DNA of 64,000 bases from contig NC_134027.1 in the NCBI RefSeq assembly GCF_964204645.1, positions 17,846,485 through 17,910,484 of the forward strand, read 5' to 3'. This document shows positions 10,259 through 23,430 of the stretch, in pieces (position 1 is the stretch's first letter; each line of letters opens with the position of its first letter). Made by a program: the position numbers and the translations under genes. Under the pieces are notes generated by a model. The model saw only the letters and a list, made by a program, of their open reading frames with translations. It did no database searches and was not told where the DNA came from. Source of the stretch: Tubulanus polymorphus (lineage: Eukaryota > Nemertea > Palaeonemertea > Tubulaniformes > Tubulanidae).

Positions 10259-11940
10259 GCGTTATTTTAGTTTTGTCATTTTGTCATAATGTCGCCCTCA
10301 TTTGCATATACGTGTTTTTTTACGCATGGCCCTTATCAGCCACCATACTAAAGCTTTAAGGTCGCGTAAAACTCGATAAACATTTCAAGCGACACATCGA
10401 ACGATCTCCTTTCCCCACAGCGAACGCTTAACCTAGTAGAGGCTACTAGCCTATGTAAGCCTATGTATATGCGTAGGCCTAACATCCGGACAGATTGGTC
10501 GTAGGCCTATTGAATAACAACCCACCTAAATATCGTAAATTTTGTTTTGAAGTTCAATCCAATGAGTCCGTTAATAAACGCAACAATTATACTGTGTTTG
10601 TTTGAGACAGTAAAGCTCAGTACCGGTAGGCCTAAAGCCGCGTCAAACTCGATAAACACTTCAAGCGACAAAGCGAACGATCTCCTTTCCCCCACAGCGA
10701 ACGCTTACTCCAAATTTCAAGTGTGACTCCAGCATACGGAAAGGAGTGTGTTATATACTTGTATTTAGTAAATACCTTGTGCATTTGACAATGATCGGTA
10801 TGTACTGTAGGAACTATAGAGTATTGATGGTATTGATATAGAGGTTGAAGCCCGCAGCCGAATAAAGTAATATATTATTTTATTTTGATACCTCGTCGAC
10901 ATAACAGCTTTTCTCCGCTATATCTCTTCGGCGTGTTTCGTTTAGGCCTACGACTCCCCGGTACACTCATGATTTATCTTAGTAAATACACGGTTAATTT
11001 GGTAAAGAAAAATAGGTATTGCTAAATTAACTGCTTAACGCCCGCAGCCAAATCACTGGTAGTAATAAATTAATTTGTACTCGATTTGATTCTCAGCCAC
11101 GGAACGACGATGTAGTGACACACGTCGATTTGTCGATGTTTACGGCTCGACACTGCTTTTAAAATCTAAAGTAGTAAATTTCCTGTGTATCAGTAATATA
11201 ATTTGATGAGGAAAATGGGTTACTGTTAAAATTAGTTTTTAAAAACCGCGACAGAATGTGCAATCTTTCGGTAATAAATTTGTTAATTTATGCTTGAATT
11301 GATAATCGATGTGACAAGAAACGTGCGGTAGATTTCGGAAAGACGACTTAGAAAAACATGTCGGCTCTTTGAATGGGGCTCAATTTTCGATGTTTACGGC
11401 CCGACAGTGCTTTTGTAACGTTGATTCTTCAAAATTCGCACGGAGTATTTGTAGATCGAACTGAGCTGAATGATATCAGACGGATTGTATCGGCAACAGC
11501 GGTTAGGTAAAAAAGCCTATGTACTTTTGAAAAAAAATGTGTGATAAAAAATGATAATAATAAATATAGCTGCAAAGCAGCGATAACGGGTTTTCTGCAC
11601 AGTCTTAGAATCCTTTTCAACGGTGGATTTCAACAAAGCATTTGATAAGGCTCAACATCAGCCATTACTAAACAGGCTATTAGGAAACAGTATCAATGAT
11701 AGGTCGCCCAAATGGCTCAGCAGTTATCTCTGAACGGAAACTTGTAACCGAAATCAACGGAACGCCTCATCTTGGAATGAGACGGTCTAACTAGTGGAGT
11801 CACGCAAGGTAGTATCCTAAGTCGTCTTCTGTTTAATGTCCTGACAAATGACATACACAGTAATCCAAAATATACCAGACCGAGTAAATTTCCAAAACGA
11901 CCTTAATACACTGTTCGACCAAAAAACTTAATGTTCCGAC
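10256..11940 (+). repeat. Head module, copy 2
   Basis: Same module as copy 1, with a TAGGCCTA-rich insertion near its start (about 10430-10640). In this insertion the ACTCGATAAACACTTCAAGC block occurs twice, a local duplication. The segment with GAGGAGAAACTCGCAGCTG is shortened here to TCTCAGCCACGGAACGACG. It ends in an RT fragment and GTTCGACCAAAAAACTTAATG, which leads straight into satellite. Confidence 0.85.
11608..11866 (+). pseudogene. Fossil non-LTR reverse transcriptase fragment, copy 2
   Basis: Same fragment as at 8272. Motif A has changed to VDFNKAFDKAQHQ by local substitutions. Motif B GVTQGSILSRLLFNVLTNDI is complete in its own frame. A frameshift and a TGA after WLSSYL separate the parts. 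Confidence 0.7.
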
Positions 11941-11943
11941 AAA

Positions 11944-12212
11944 ACCACGGGGACAAAACCAAAATTATGAATTGTCGCGGGTGACAAAACCAAAATATTG
12001 AATTGTCACGGGCGACAAAACAAAAATAATGAATTGTCGCGGGCGATAAAAACCAAAATAATGAATTGTCGGGGGCGATAAAACCAAAATATTGAATTGT
12101 CGCGGTCGATAAAACCAAAATAATGAATTGTCGCGGACGACAAAAACAAAATATTGAATTGTTGCGTGCGACAAAACCAAAATAGTGAATTGTCGCGGGC
12201 GACAAAACCAAA
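11944..12212. repeat. 31-bp minisatellite, block 4
   Basis: About 8-9 units between an RT-fragment edge and the 3' end of a Helitron-like element. The last unit is cut at AAACCAAA, directly before CTAG of the element. A near-identical block with the same left and right neighbours lies at 20104-20379, so both are parts of one duplicated higher-order unit. Confidence 0.95.
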
Positions 12213-13466
12213 CTAGGGGTCCAGGGACACCATGCTCACTTGGGAAGTGGTTTCAAATGCTCAACAATCTAACAATTTCAATACATAACGCCCTCTAGTG
12301 ACCATATACAAAAACCAATGACCTTGAAACCCACCACAATCATAGAACATGTGAGCAGCTATGATTTTGTAATTGATTGTGATAACAAAATATGCCTCGT
12401 TACCAATTTAATATGGAAATACTAAGTTATTCTGCTATTCAACGCCCCCTGGTGACCATATGCAAAACCCAATGACCTTAAAACTCACCCCAATCGTAGT
12501 ACATGTCATGAAATACAACTTTGCAATTGATCATAGTAACAAAATATGCCTAGGTACCAATCTAATGAGGAAATACTAAGCCATTCTACTATTCAACGCC
12601 CCCTGGTGACTATATGGAATAACTGATGTCCTTAAAAACTCACCACAATCATAGACGATGTCATGAACTACAACTTTGCAATTGATCATGGTAACAAAAT
12701 ATGCCTTGGTACAAATATAGCAATACTAAGTTATTGTATTATTCAACGCCCCCTGATGGCCACATACAAAAACCAATGACCTTGAAACTCACCAAAATCA
12801 TAGAACACGTTATGGGCTACAACTTTCCAATTGAATATAGTAACACAATATGCTTAGTTATCAATTTAATGTGGAAAAACTTTTTCCCACCTACGAATGA
12901 GTACTGATGACACCAAGATGGCCGCCAATTGCGTCATAATTGGCTGATCAAAGATACCTGTCCCAGGTATAAAACATCCCTCTCTGAAGAATACCCATCA
13001 GCAATTGCAATGAGAAATGGCAAACCAGTAGGCTACGTGACCTAGAATTCTGGCCAAAATTGACATTTTTGGGCACTAAAAAGGTCATAGGACGGCCATC
13101 TTGAGTCAGATCGACCCAATTTTCTTATGCTGATGGGCCTTTGGTAGATTCAAATATAAACGAATGATCAAGGTAATTGATCAAAGCGTCTTCAAAATTT
13201 CCCACGAAAACTTCGAAAATGTTTAAAAAGTGCCGATTTTGGCAAACAACAATGGCTGCCAGTCGGCCATTTTGAATCTGACAGGGCCAGTTTTTGGGCT
13301 GACGATGAGTCTAGGGTAGATACATGTATAAACCAAATATCAAGACATTACCTTGAAGCGTCTTCAAAACTTCCCAAAATAACTGGATTCCGTCTATGGA
13401 CGGACGGACGGACGAAAAGTGAACGCAATAGCCCGCTGGGACTAAAGTCCCAAGTGGACTGAAAAA
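12213..13466 (-). mobile_element. Helitron-like non-autonomous element, array copy 1
   Basis: Read on the minus strand, the element begins near TTTTTCAGTCCACTTGGGAC with a hairpin (TGGGACTTTAGTCCCA). It ends with the hairpin CCACTTCCCAAGTGG, about 20 bases and then CTAG, followed by T. A 3' hairpin before a CTRR end with A/T target flanks is the hallmark of Helitrons. Inside are four tandem subrepeats of 149-154 bp, each with AACGCCCCCTGGTGACCATAT or a variant (12287, 12441, 12595 and 12744). No Rep/helicase gene is present. It sits inside satellite, with satellite on both sides. The class is inferred from end structure only. Confidence 0.6.
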
Positions 13467-14868
13467 TAATTGTCGCGGGCGACAAAACCAAAATATTGAA
13501 TTGTCGCGGGCGACAAAACCAAACTAATGAATTGTCGCGGGCGACAAAACCAAACTAATGAATTGTCGCGGGCGATAAAACCAAACTAATGAATTGTCGC
13601 GGGCGATAAAACAAAAATATTGAATCGTCGCCGGCGATAAAACCAAAATAATGAATCGTCTCGGGCGACAAAAACAAAATATTGAATCGTCGCGGGCGAC
13701 AAAATCAAAATAATGAATTGTCGCGGGCGACAAAACCAAAATATTGAATTGTCGCGGGCGACAAAACCAAAAAAAAATTGGCGTGGGCGATAAAAACAAA
13801 ATATAAAACCAAAATAATGAATTGTCGTGGGCGATAAAACCAAAATAATGAATTGTCGCGGGCGATAAAACCAAAATAATGAATTATCGCGGGCGATAAA
13901 ACCAAAATATTGAATTGTCGCAGGCGATAAAACAAAAATAATGAATTATCGCGGGCGACAAAACCAAAATATTGAATTGTCGCGGGCGACAAAACCAAAA
14001 AAAGAATTGTCGGGGCAACAAAACAAAAATAATGAATTGTCGCGGGCGATAAATCAAAATTAATGAATTGTCGCGGGCGATAAAACCAAAATAATGAATT
14101 GTCGCGGGCGACAAAACCAAAATGGTTAATTGTCGCGGGCGACAAAACCAAAAAGGTGAATTGTCGCGGGCGACAAAACCAAAATGGTGAATTGTCGCGG
14201 GCGACAAAACCAAAATAATGAATTGTCGCGGGCAATAAAACCGTAATAATGAATTGTCGCGGGCGATAAAACCAAAATAATGAATTGTCTCAGGCGACAA
14301 AACCAAAATAATGAATTATCGCGGGCGATAAAACAAAAATATTGAATTGTCGCGGGCGATAAAACCAAAAAAGAAAATTGTCGCGGGTGACAAAAACAAA
14401 ATATAAAACTAAAATAATGAATTGTCGCGGGCGACAAAACCAATTTAATGAATAGTCGCGGGCGATAAAACCAAACTAATGAATTGTCGGGGGCGATAAA
14501 ACCAAACTAATGAATTGTCGCGGGCGATAAAACCAAAATAATGAATTGTCTCGGACGACAAAAACAAGGTATTGAATCGTCGCGGGCGACAAAATCAAAA
14601 TAATGAATTGTCGCGGGCGACAAAACCAAAATAATGAATTGATGCGGGCGATAAAACCAAAATAATAAATGGTCTCGGGAGACAAAACCAAAATAATGAA
14701 TTGTCGCGGGCGATAAAAACAAAATATTGAATTGTCGCGGGCGATAAAACCAAAATAATGAATTATCGCGGGCGATAAACCAAAATATTGAATTGTCGCG
14801 GGCGATAAAACCAAAATAATGAATTGTCGCGGGCGACAAAACCAAAATATTGAATTGTCGCGGAATGA
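13467..14868. repeat. 31-bp minisatellite, block 5
   Basis: About 45 units, with frequent C-to-T and G-to-A changes in the GC core. It includes a truncated-unit signature (GATAAAAACAAAATATAAAACC, near 13790 and 14395) that recurs in blocks 8, 10 and 11 and can serve to align the higher-order copies. Confidence 0.95.
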
Positions 14869-15683
14869 TGCAATCGTGAGTTGAAATAATACCTGAACAA
14901 ATCGATGCACAGACATTTACTTTATATATCTACTTGAACAATCGAGCCTACTCAGTAATATACTCAGTTTTTACGAAACCTGGAGTTTTTGTTTCAGAGA
15001 AATTTGAGTATCAGTATCCGATGCTATATACTAACGTTAACGTTAGTTATCATCGCTCCGTCATGCTAAGTTATACATTTCATGTCAACCAGTATCTACA
15101 GGCAGCTGTACAGTGTGTACACACTATATCTGAATACGAGGCTGGAATAACAGGCTCACTTCACGTAGGTTCATGATGAGGAGAAACTCGCAGCTGATCC
15201 CCGGAACGACGATGGAGTAACACACGTCGATTCGTCGATGTTTACGGCTCGACAGTGCTTTTAAAATCTAATGTAGTAAATTTCCAGTGTATCGGTAATA
15301 TGATTTGATGAGGAAAATGGGCTATTGTTAAAATCACTGTTTGAAGACCACGACTGAATGTGAAGTCTGCAGCAATAAATTAGTTCATTTATACTTGAAT
15401 TGATAATCGAAGTGACAGTCGGCCTGCGGGTTGATTTCGGGATGACGACTCGAAAAACATGTCGCCCCATTGAATGGGGCTAAATTTTCGATGTTTACGG
15501 CCCGACAGCGCTTTTGTAACGATGATTCGTGAAAAAACACGCGGGCTATTTGTAGATCTCAGTGAGCTGAACGATATTATATGGATTGTATATGAAACAG
15601 CGGTAAGGTAACAAAGCCTATGTTCTTTTGGTAAAAATAGTGTGGAAGAAAATAATAATAATAATAATCACGCGGATATCAAT

Positions 15684-15713
15684 AGGGTTTTCTGTGAAAT
15701 AACAGAAAACCCT
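15684..15713. repeat. Single AGGGTTTTCTGT hairpin
   Basis: Perfect 12-base inverted repeat AGGGTTTTCTGT / ACAGAAAACCCT with a 6-base loop (GAAATA), preceded by (TAA)n and CACGCGGATATCAAT. One copy only here, against three in tandem at 29404 and 38187. Confidence 0.85.
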
Positions 15714-15760
15714 AAATATAGCTGCAAAGCAGCGAGAACGGGTTTTCTGCACAGTCTTAG

Positions 15761-16020
15761 AATCCTGTTCAACGGTGGATTTCGACGAAGCATTTGATAA
15801 GGCACAACATCAGCCATTACTAAACAGGCTATTAGGAAACAGTATCAATGATAGGTCACCCAAATGGCTCAGCAGTTATCTCTGAACGAAAACTTGTAGC
15901 CGAAATCAACGGAACGCCTCATCTTGGAATAAGTCGGTCAAACTAGTGGAGTCACGCAAGGTAGTATCCTAAGTTGTCTTCTGTTTAATGTCCTGACAAA
16001 TGACATACACACTAATCCAA
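15761..16020 (+). pseudogene. Fossil non-LTR reverse transcriptase fragment, copy 3
   Basis: Motif A VDFDEAFDKAQHQ and motif B GVTQGSILSCLLFNVLTNDI are both visible in separate frames. It is preceded by TTTTCTGCACAG, a partial echo of the hairpin unit 50 bases upstream. Confidence 0.7.
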
Positions 16021-16079
16021 CATATCCCAGACCGAGTAAATTTCCAAATCGACCTTAACACGCTGTTCGACCAAAAAAC

Positions 16080-16500
16080 TTCATGTTCCAACAAGAAAAT
16101 CTTGTTCAAATGAAAATAATTCTGTTTGATCGAACAATACGCTTTTTGCTTGAACCAAAAATTTTCTTCATTCTGACAAAAAATGTGTTCGAATAAAAAG
16201 CTAAGTTATTGTTGAAATGAAAAATTTTAAGTCCCGGCAAAAAAATTTGGTCGAGCGAAAACAATTTTTTCGAACGAATGTTTGAATGAAAACAATTCTG
16301 TTCGATTGAACGAAATACTTCATACTTTCGGTTCGGAGAAAAAACTTTTTTCAATATACTTGTTCGAACGAAAAACTTAATGTTCTGACAAGAAAATTCT
16401 GTTCAAATTAAAAAAGATTCTGTTCAATTGAACGATTGTTCGAACGAAAACCCTTTCGTTTGGACAAAAAAAAGTTTGTTCAACTTTGTTCTTACGATTT
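16080..16500. repeat. GTTCGAACGAAAA-type degenerate repeat, copy 1
   Basis: A degenerate tandem family built on GTTCGAACGAAAAACTTAAT and TTCTGTTCAAAT motifs, with irregular spacing of about 25-45 bases. The GTTCGA core is palindromic (TTCGAA). It replaces the 31-bp satellite at the end of the variant modules. The first motif (CTGTTCGACCAAAAAACTT) is also the last motif before satellite in the head modules. Confidence 0.7.
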
Positions 16501-17078
16501 TGTCGCGTCGCAGAAAGTAGAACACGTACGACTCCATGTGACTGGCGTTGCTGAAAGATCAGGACGCCAGTGATATGACGACTGAGTTTCAAGTCGTCAA
16601 AACGTCACGATACGTCAACATATTTATGTTGACTTGATGCGATATATCGCGATATATCGACATAAATATGGCGACTTGTCGAGTTGGAACGCGACAACTT
16701 GAGGCCCTTTATCGCTTCCGTAGATCTTTCATTAAGTAGGATCACTTGAATGATCGCTTTAATATCACTTTTAAAAAAAAAGAATCTGCCAAAATGACCT
16801 TAATATTCGACACTATATCTACGGAAGCGATAAGGGGGCTCGAGATGTCGCGTTCCAACTCGACAAGTCGCCATATCTATGTCGACATACCGCGATATAT
16901 CGCGTCAAGTCGATATATCGTGACGTTTTGACGACATATTTCGTTTTCTCGACCATTTTCCTCGCGACAAGTCGACATATTCATGACGACTTGAAACTCA
17001 GTCGTCATATTACTAGCGTCCTCACCTTACATTTAGACATGTCTTCAAATGACGGCTTGTCCCGTGGAAAATGAGCAA
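16501..17078. mobile_element. Foldback element, copy 2 (two arms around a 98-bp centre, right side truncated)
   Basis: Left arm 16560-16722 and inverted right arm 16821-17020 both contain GCGATATATCGC, CGACATA and GACTTGAAACTCAGTC or its inverse. The centre holds TCATTAAGTAGGATCACTTG. The right side stops abruptly at GAAAATGAGCAAAAA and continues as satellite, so satellite has replaced the remainder of the element. Confidence 0.6.
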
Positions 17079-18345
17079 AAAATGAATTGTCGCGGGTGAT
17101 AAAACCAAAATAATGAATTGTCGCTGGCGATAAAACCAAAATATTGAATTGTCGCAGGCGATAAAACCAAAAAATTGAATTGTCGCGGGCGACAAAACCA
17201 AACTAATGAATTGTCACGGGTGATAAAACCAAAATAATGAATTGTCCCTGGCGATAAAACCAAAATATTGAATTGTCGCAGGCGATAAAACCAAAATATT
17301 GAATTGTCGCGTGGGACAAAACCAAAATTTTGAATTGTCACGGGCGACAAAACCAAACTAATGAATTTTCGCGGGCGATAAAACCAAAATAATGAATTGT
17401 CGCGGGCGATAAAACCAAAATAATGAATTGTTGCTGGTGATAAAACCAAAATATTGAATTGTCGCGGACGATAAAACCAAAATAATGAATTGTCGCGGGC
17501 GATAAAACCAAAATAATGAATTGTCACGTGCGACAAAACCAAAATAATGAATTGTCGCGGGCGATAAAACCAAAATAATGAATTGTCGCGGGCGATAGAA
17601 CCAAAATAATGAATTGTCGCGGGCGACAAAACCAAACTAATGAATTGTTGCGGGCGATAAAACCAAAATAATGAATTGTCGCTGGCGATAAAACCAAAAT
17701 ATTGGATTGTCGCAGGCGATAAAACCGCGACATAAAAAAAATTGTCGCAGGCGATAAAACCAAAATAATGAATTGTCGCGGGCGATAAAACCAAAATAAT
17801 GAATTGTTGCGGGCGACAAAACCAAAATAATGTATTGTTGCGGGCGATAAAACCAAAATAATGAATTGTCGCTGGTGATAAAACCAAAATATTGAAGTGT
17901 CGCAGGCGATAAAACCACGACAAAAAAAAAATTGTCACAGGCGATAAAACCAAAATAATGAATTGTCGCGTGCTACAAAACCAAAATAATGAACTGTCGC
18001 GGGCGATAAAACCAAAATAATGAAATGTCCCTGGCGATAAAACCAAAATAATGAATTGTCCCGGGCGACAAAACCAAAATATTGAATTGTCGCGGGCGAC
18101 AAAACCAAACTAATGAATTGTTGCGGGCGATAAAACCAAAAAAATGAATTGTCGCTGGCGATAAAACCAAAATATTGAATTGTCGCAGGCTATAAAACCG
18201 CGACAAAAAAAAAATTGTCGCGGGTGATAAAACCAAAATAATGAATTGTCGCGTGCGACAACACCAAAATAATGAATTGTCGTGGGCGATAAAACCAAAA
18301 TAATGAATTGTCGGGGGCGCCAAAACCAAAATTATTGTTTTGTCG
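17079..18345. repeat. 31-bp minisatellite, block 6
   Basis: About 40 units. The minus strand is free of stops over 17045-18046 in one frame and in large parts of the other two. The translation has a 31-residue period, three 31-base units per period. Confidence 0.95.
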
Positions 18346-19698
18346 CCTTATTTTAGTTTTGTCGTCTTGTTATAATGTCGCCCTCATTTGCATATACGTG
18401 TTTTTTTACGCATGGCCCTTATCAGCAACCATACTATAAAGCCTTAGTCGTAGTACTAAGGTCGCGTAAAACTCGATAAACACTTCAAGCGACACAGCGA
18501 ACGATCTCCTTTCCCCCACAGCGAACGCTTAACCTAGAAGTGGCTACTAGCCTATGTAGGCCTATGTATATGTGTAGGCCTAACATCCGGACAGATTGGT
18601 CGTAGGCCTATTGAATAACAACCCACCTAAATATCGTAAATTTTGTTTTCAAGTTCAATCCAATGAGTCCGTTAATAAAGGCAACAATTATACTGTGTTT
18701 TAGTATAGCTCAGTACCGGTAGGCCTAAAGCCGCGTAAAACTCGATAAACACTTCAAGCGACACAGCGAACGATCTCCTTTCCCCCACAGCGAACGCTTA
18801 CTCCGAATGTCAAGTGTGAGTCCAGCATACGGAAAGGAGTGTGTTATATACTTGTTTTTAGTAAATACCTTGTGCATTTGACAATGATCGGTATGTACTG
18901 TAGGAAATATAGAGTATTGATGGTATTGGTATAGAGTTTGAAGCCCGCGGCCGAATAAAGTAGTATATTCTTTTATTTTGATACCTCGTCGACATAACAG
19001 CTTTTCTCCGCTATATCTCTTCGGCGTGTTTGGTTTAGGCCTACGATTCCCCGGTACACTAAAGATTTATCTTAGTAAATACACGGTTAATTCGGTAAAG
19101 AAAAATAGGTATTGTTAAACTAACTCCTTGAAACCCGCAGCCAAATCACTGGTAGTAATAAATTAATTTGTACTCGATTTGATTCTCATGATGAGGAGAA
19201 ACTCGCAGCTGATCCCCGGAACGACGATGTAGTAACACACGTCGATTCGTCGATGTTTACGGCTCGACAGTGCTTTTAAAATCTAAAGTAGTAAATTTCC
19301 AGTGTATCGGTAATATGATTTGATGAGGAAAATGGGCTATTGTTAAAATCACTGTTTGAAGACCGCGACTGAATTTGAAGTCTGCGGCAATAAATTAGTT
19401 CATTTATACTTGAATTGATAATCGAAGTGACAGTCGGCCTGCGGGTTGATTTCGGGATGACGACTCGAAAAACATGTCGCCCCATTGAATGGGGCTAAAT
19501 TTTCGATGTTTACGGCCCGACAGCGCTTTTGTAACGATGATTCGTGAAAAAACACGCGGGCTTTGTGTAGATCTCAGTGAGCTGAACGATATTATATGGA
19601 TTGTATATGAAACAGCGGTAAGGTAACAAAGCCTATGTTCTTTTGGTAAAAATAGTGTGGAAGAAAATAATAATAATAATAATCACGCGGATATCAAT

Positions 19699-19728
19699 AG
19701 GGTTTTCTGTGAAATAACAGAAAACCCT
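19699..19728. repeat. Single AGGGTTTTCTGT hairpin
   Basis: Identical in sequence and context to the hairpin at 15684-15713. This supports recent copying of the variant module and this head from one source. Confidence 0.85.
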
Positions 19729-19774
19729 AAATATAGCTGCAAAGCAGCGATAACGGGTTTTCTGCACAGTCTTA

Positions 19775-20033
19775 GAATCCTGTTCAACGGTGGATTTCGA
19801 CGAAGCATTTGATAAGGCACAACATCAGCCATTACTAAACAGGCTATTAGGAAACAGTATCAATGATAGGTCGCCCAAATGGCTCAGCATTTATCTCTGA
19901 ACGGAAACTTGTAACCGAAATCAACGGAACGCCTCATCTTGGAATGAGACGGTCTAACTAGTGGAGTCACGCAAGGTAGTATCCTAAGTCGTCTTCTGTT
20001 TAATGTCCTGACAAATGACATACACAGTAATCC
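19775..20033 (+). pseudogene. Fossil non-LTR reverse transcriptase fragment, copy 4
   Basis: Motif A is intact (VDFDEAFDKAQHQ) and GVTQGSILSRLLFNVLTNDI is present in a second frame. It shares the 'ACGGAAACTTGTAACC' variant with copies 2 and 6, so RT fragments fall into at least two subtypes. Confidence 0.7.
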
Positions 20034-20103
20034 AAAATATACCAGACCGAGTAAATTTCCAAAACGACCTTAACACACTGTTCGACCAAAAAACTTAATG
20101 TTC

Positions 20104-20379
20104 CGACAAAACCACGGGTGACAAAACCAAAATAATGAATTGTCGCGGGTGACAAAACCAAAATATTGAATTGTCACGGGCGACAAAACAAAAATAATGA
20201 ATTGTCGCGGGCGATAAAACCAAAATAATGAATTGTCGGGGGCGATAAAACCAAAATATTGAATTTTCGCGGGCGATAAAACCAAAATAATGAATTGTCG
20301 CGGACGACAAAAACAAAATATTGAATTGTTGCGTGCGACAAAACCAAAATAATGAATTGTCGCGGGCAACAAAACCAAT
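20104..20379. repeat. 31-bp minisatellite, block 7
   Basis: Duplicate of block 4, unit for unit, with a few changes. Its last unit ends at AAACCAAT before the CTAG end of the next Helitron-like copy. Confidence 0.95.
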
Positions 20380-21635
20380 CTAGGGGTCCAGGGACACCAT
20401 GCTCACTTGGGAAGTGGTTTCAAATGCTCAACAATCTAACAATTTCAATACATAACGCCCTCTAGTGACCATATACAAAAACCAATGACCTTGAAACCCA
20501 CCACAATCATAGGACATGTGAGCAGCTATGATTTTGTAATCGATTGTGATAACAAAATATGCCTCGTTACCAATTTAATATGGAAATACTAAGCTATTCT
20601 ACTATTCAACGCCCCCTGGTGACCATATGCAAAACCCAATGACCTTAAAACTCACCCCAATCGTAGTACATGTCATAAAATACAACTTTGCAATTGATCA
20701 TAGTAACAAAATATGCCTAGGTACCAATCTAATAAGGAAATACTAAGCCATTCTACTATTCAACGCCCCCTGGTGACTATATGGAATAACTAATGTCCTT
20801 AAAAACTCACCGCAATCATAGACGATGTCATGAACTACAACTTTGCAATTGATCATGGTAACAAAATATGCCTTGGTACAAATATAGCAATACTAAGTTA
20901 TTGTATTATTCAACGCCCCCTGATGGCCACATACAAAAACCAATGACCTTGAAACTCACGAAAATCATAGAACACGTTATGGGCTACAACTTTCCAATTG
21001 AATATAGTAACACAATATGCTTAGGTATCAATTTAATGTGGAAAAACTTTTTCCCACCTACGAATGAGTACTGATGACACCAAGATGGCCGCCAATTGCG
21101 TCATAATTGGCTGATCAAAGATACCTGTCCCAGGTATAAAACATCCCTCTCTAAAGAATATCCATCAGCAATTGCAATGAGAAATGGCAAACCAGTAGGA
21201 AGCTACGTGACCTAGAATTTTGGCCAAAATTGACATTTTTGGGCACTAAAAAGGTCATAGGACGGCCATCTTGAGTCAGATCGACCCAATTTTCTTATGC
21301 TGATGGGCCTTTGGTAGATTCAAATATAAACGAAAGATCAAGGTAATTGATCAAAGCGTCTTCAAAATTTCCCACGAAAACTTCGAAAATGTTTAAACAG
21401 TGCTGATTTTGGCAAACAACAATGGCTGCCAGTCGGCCATCTTGAATCTGACAGGGCCAGTTTTTGGGCTGACGATGTGTCTAGGGTAGATACATGTATA
21501 AACCAAATATCAAGACATTACCTTGAAGCGTCTTCAAAACTTCCCAAAATAACTGGATTCCGTCTATGGACGGACCGACGGACGAAAAGTGAACGCAATA
21601 GCCCGCTGGGACTAAAGTCCCATGTGGACTGAAAA
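20380..21635 (-). mobile_element. Helitron-like non-autonomous element, array copy 2
   Basis: Nearly identical to the copy at 12213, with the same four subrepeats and the same satellite neighbours. It therefore arose by duplication of the larger unit and not by a second insertion. Its minus-strand 3' end is CTAG followed by A, a change at the first flanking base. Confidence 0.6.
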
Positions 21636-23430
21636 ATAATTGTCGCGGGCGACAAAACCAAAATATTGAATTGTCGCGGGCGACAAAACCAAACTAATGA
21701 ATTGTCGCGGGCGACAAAACCAAACTAATGAATTGTCGCGGGCGATAAAACCAAACTAATGAATTGTCGCGGGCGATAAAACAAAAATATTGAATTGTCG
21801 CGGGCAATAAAACCAAAATAATGAATCGTCTCGGGCGACAAAAACAAAATATTGAATCGTCGCGGGCGACAAAATCAAAATAATGAATTGTCGCCGATAA
21901 AACCAAAATAATGAATGGTCTCGGGCGACAAAACCAAAATAATGAATTGTCGCGGGCGATAAAACCAAAATATTGAATTGTCGCGGGCGACAAAACCACA
22001 AAAAAAATTGGCACGGGCGATAAAAACAAAATATAAAACCAAAATAATGAATTGTCGTGGGCGATAAAACCAAAATATTGAATTGTCGCGGGCGATAAAA
22101 CCAAAATAACCAATTGTCGCGGGCGATAAAACCAAAATAATGAATTATCGCGGGCGATAAAACCAAAATATTGAATTGTCGCGGGCGATTAAACCAAAAC
22201 AATGAATTTTCTCGGGCGACAAAACCAAAATAATGAATTGTCGCGGGCGATAAAACCAAAATAATGAATTGTCGCGGGCGATAAAACCAAAATATTGAAT
22301 TGTCGCGGCCGATAAAACAAAATTAATGAATTATCGCGGGCGACAAAACCAAAATATTGAATTGTCACGGGCGACTAAACCAAAATATTGAATTGTTGCG
22401 GGCGACAAAACCAAAAAAAGAATTGTCGGGGCGACAAAACAAAAATAATGAATTGTCGCGGGCTATAAATCAAAATTAATGAATTGTCGCAGGCGATAAA
22501 ACCAAAATAATGAATTGTCGTGGGCGACAAAACCAAAATGGTGAATTGTCGCGGGCGACAAAACCAAAAAGGTGAATTGTCGCGGGCGACAAAACCAAAA
22601 TGGTGAATTGTCGCGAGCGACAAAACTAAAATAATGAATTGTCGCGGGCGATAAAACCGTAATAATGAATTTTTGCGGGCGATAAAACCAAAATAATGAA
22701 TTGTCTCAGGCGACAAAACAAAAATAATGAATAATCGCGGGCGATAAAACAAAAATATTGAATTGTCGCAGGCGATAAAACCAAAAAAGAAAATTGTCGC
22801 GGGCGACAAAAACAAAATATAAAACCAAAATAATGAATTGTCGCGGGCGACAAAACCAAAATAATGAATTGTCGGTGGCGATAAAACCAAAGTAATGAAT
22901 TGTCGCGGGCGATAAAACCAAAATATTGAATTTTCGTGGGCGACAAAACCAAACTAATGAATTGTCGAGGGCGACAAAACCAAACTAATGAATTGTCGCG
23001 GGCGACAAAACCAAAAAAAGAATTGTCGGGGCGACAAAACAAAAATAATGAATTGTCGCGGGCTATAAATCAAAATTAATGAATTGTCGCGGGCGACAAA
23101 ACCAAAATATTGAATTGTCGCGGGCGACTAAACCAAAATATTGAATTGTTGCGGGCGACAAAACCAAAAAAAGAATTGTCGGGGCGACAAAACAAAAATA
23201 ATGAATTGTCGCGGGCTATAAATCAAAATTAATGAATTGTCGCGGGCGATAAAACCAAAATAATGAATTGTCGCGGGCGACAAAACCAAATTAATGAATT
23301 ATCGCGGGCGATAAAACCAAAATATTGAATTGTCGCGGGCGATAAAACCAAAATATTGAATTGTCGCGGGCGATAAAACCAAAATAATGAATTGTCGCGG
23401 GCGACAAAACCAAAATATTGAATTGTCGCG
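21636..23430. repeat. 31-bp minisatellite, block 8 (longest)
   Basis: About 58 units. A cluster signature (GAATTGTCGGGGCGACAAAAC followed by GGGCTATAAATCAAAATTAA) occurs three times, near 22420, 23015 and 23175. This records expansion by copying of multi-unit segments. Confidence 0.95.

Larger units (their letters stand above)
14869..16079 (+). repeat. Variant module, copy 1
   Basis: It begins with a unique-looking lead (GAATGATGCAATCGTGAGTTG) and joins the head family at TCATGATGAGGAGAAACTCG (15173), so it is a chimera of a different 5' segment and the 3' half of the head module. The lead contains the palindrome TAACGTTAACGTTA. The 3' half differs from copies 1, 2 and 5 by many substitutions and belongs to a second subtype, shared with modules at 18346, 23429 and 28089. 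Confidence 0.8.
18346..20100 (+). repeat. Head module, copy 3
   Basis: Full head module of the second subtype. It has the TAGGCCTA-rich insertion, the complete GAGGAGAAACTCGCAGCTG block, a single hairpin and an RT fragment. It starts 8,090 bp after copy 2. Confidence 0.85.

Noticed and set aside
12701-21074. A 68-codon plus ORF (MPWYKYSNTK...) in two Helitron-like copies
   Set aside because: It lies across the tandem subrepeats of a non-coding element and is lost in the third array copy.
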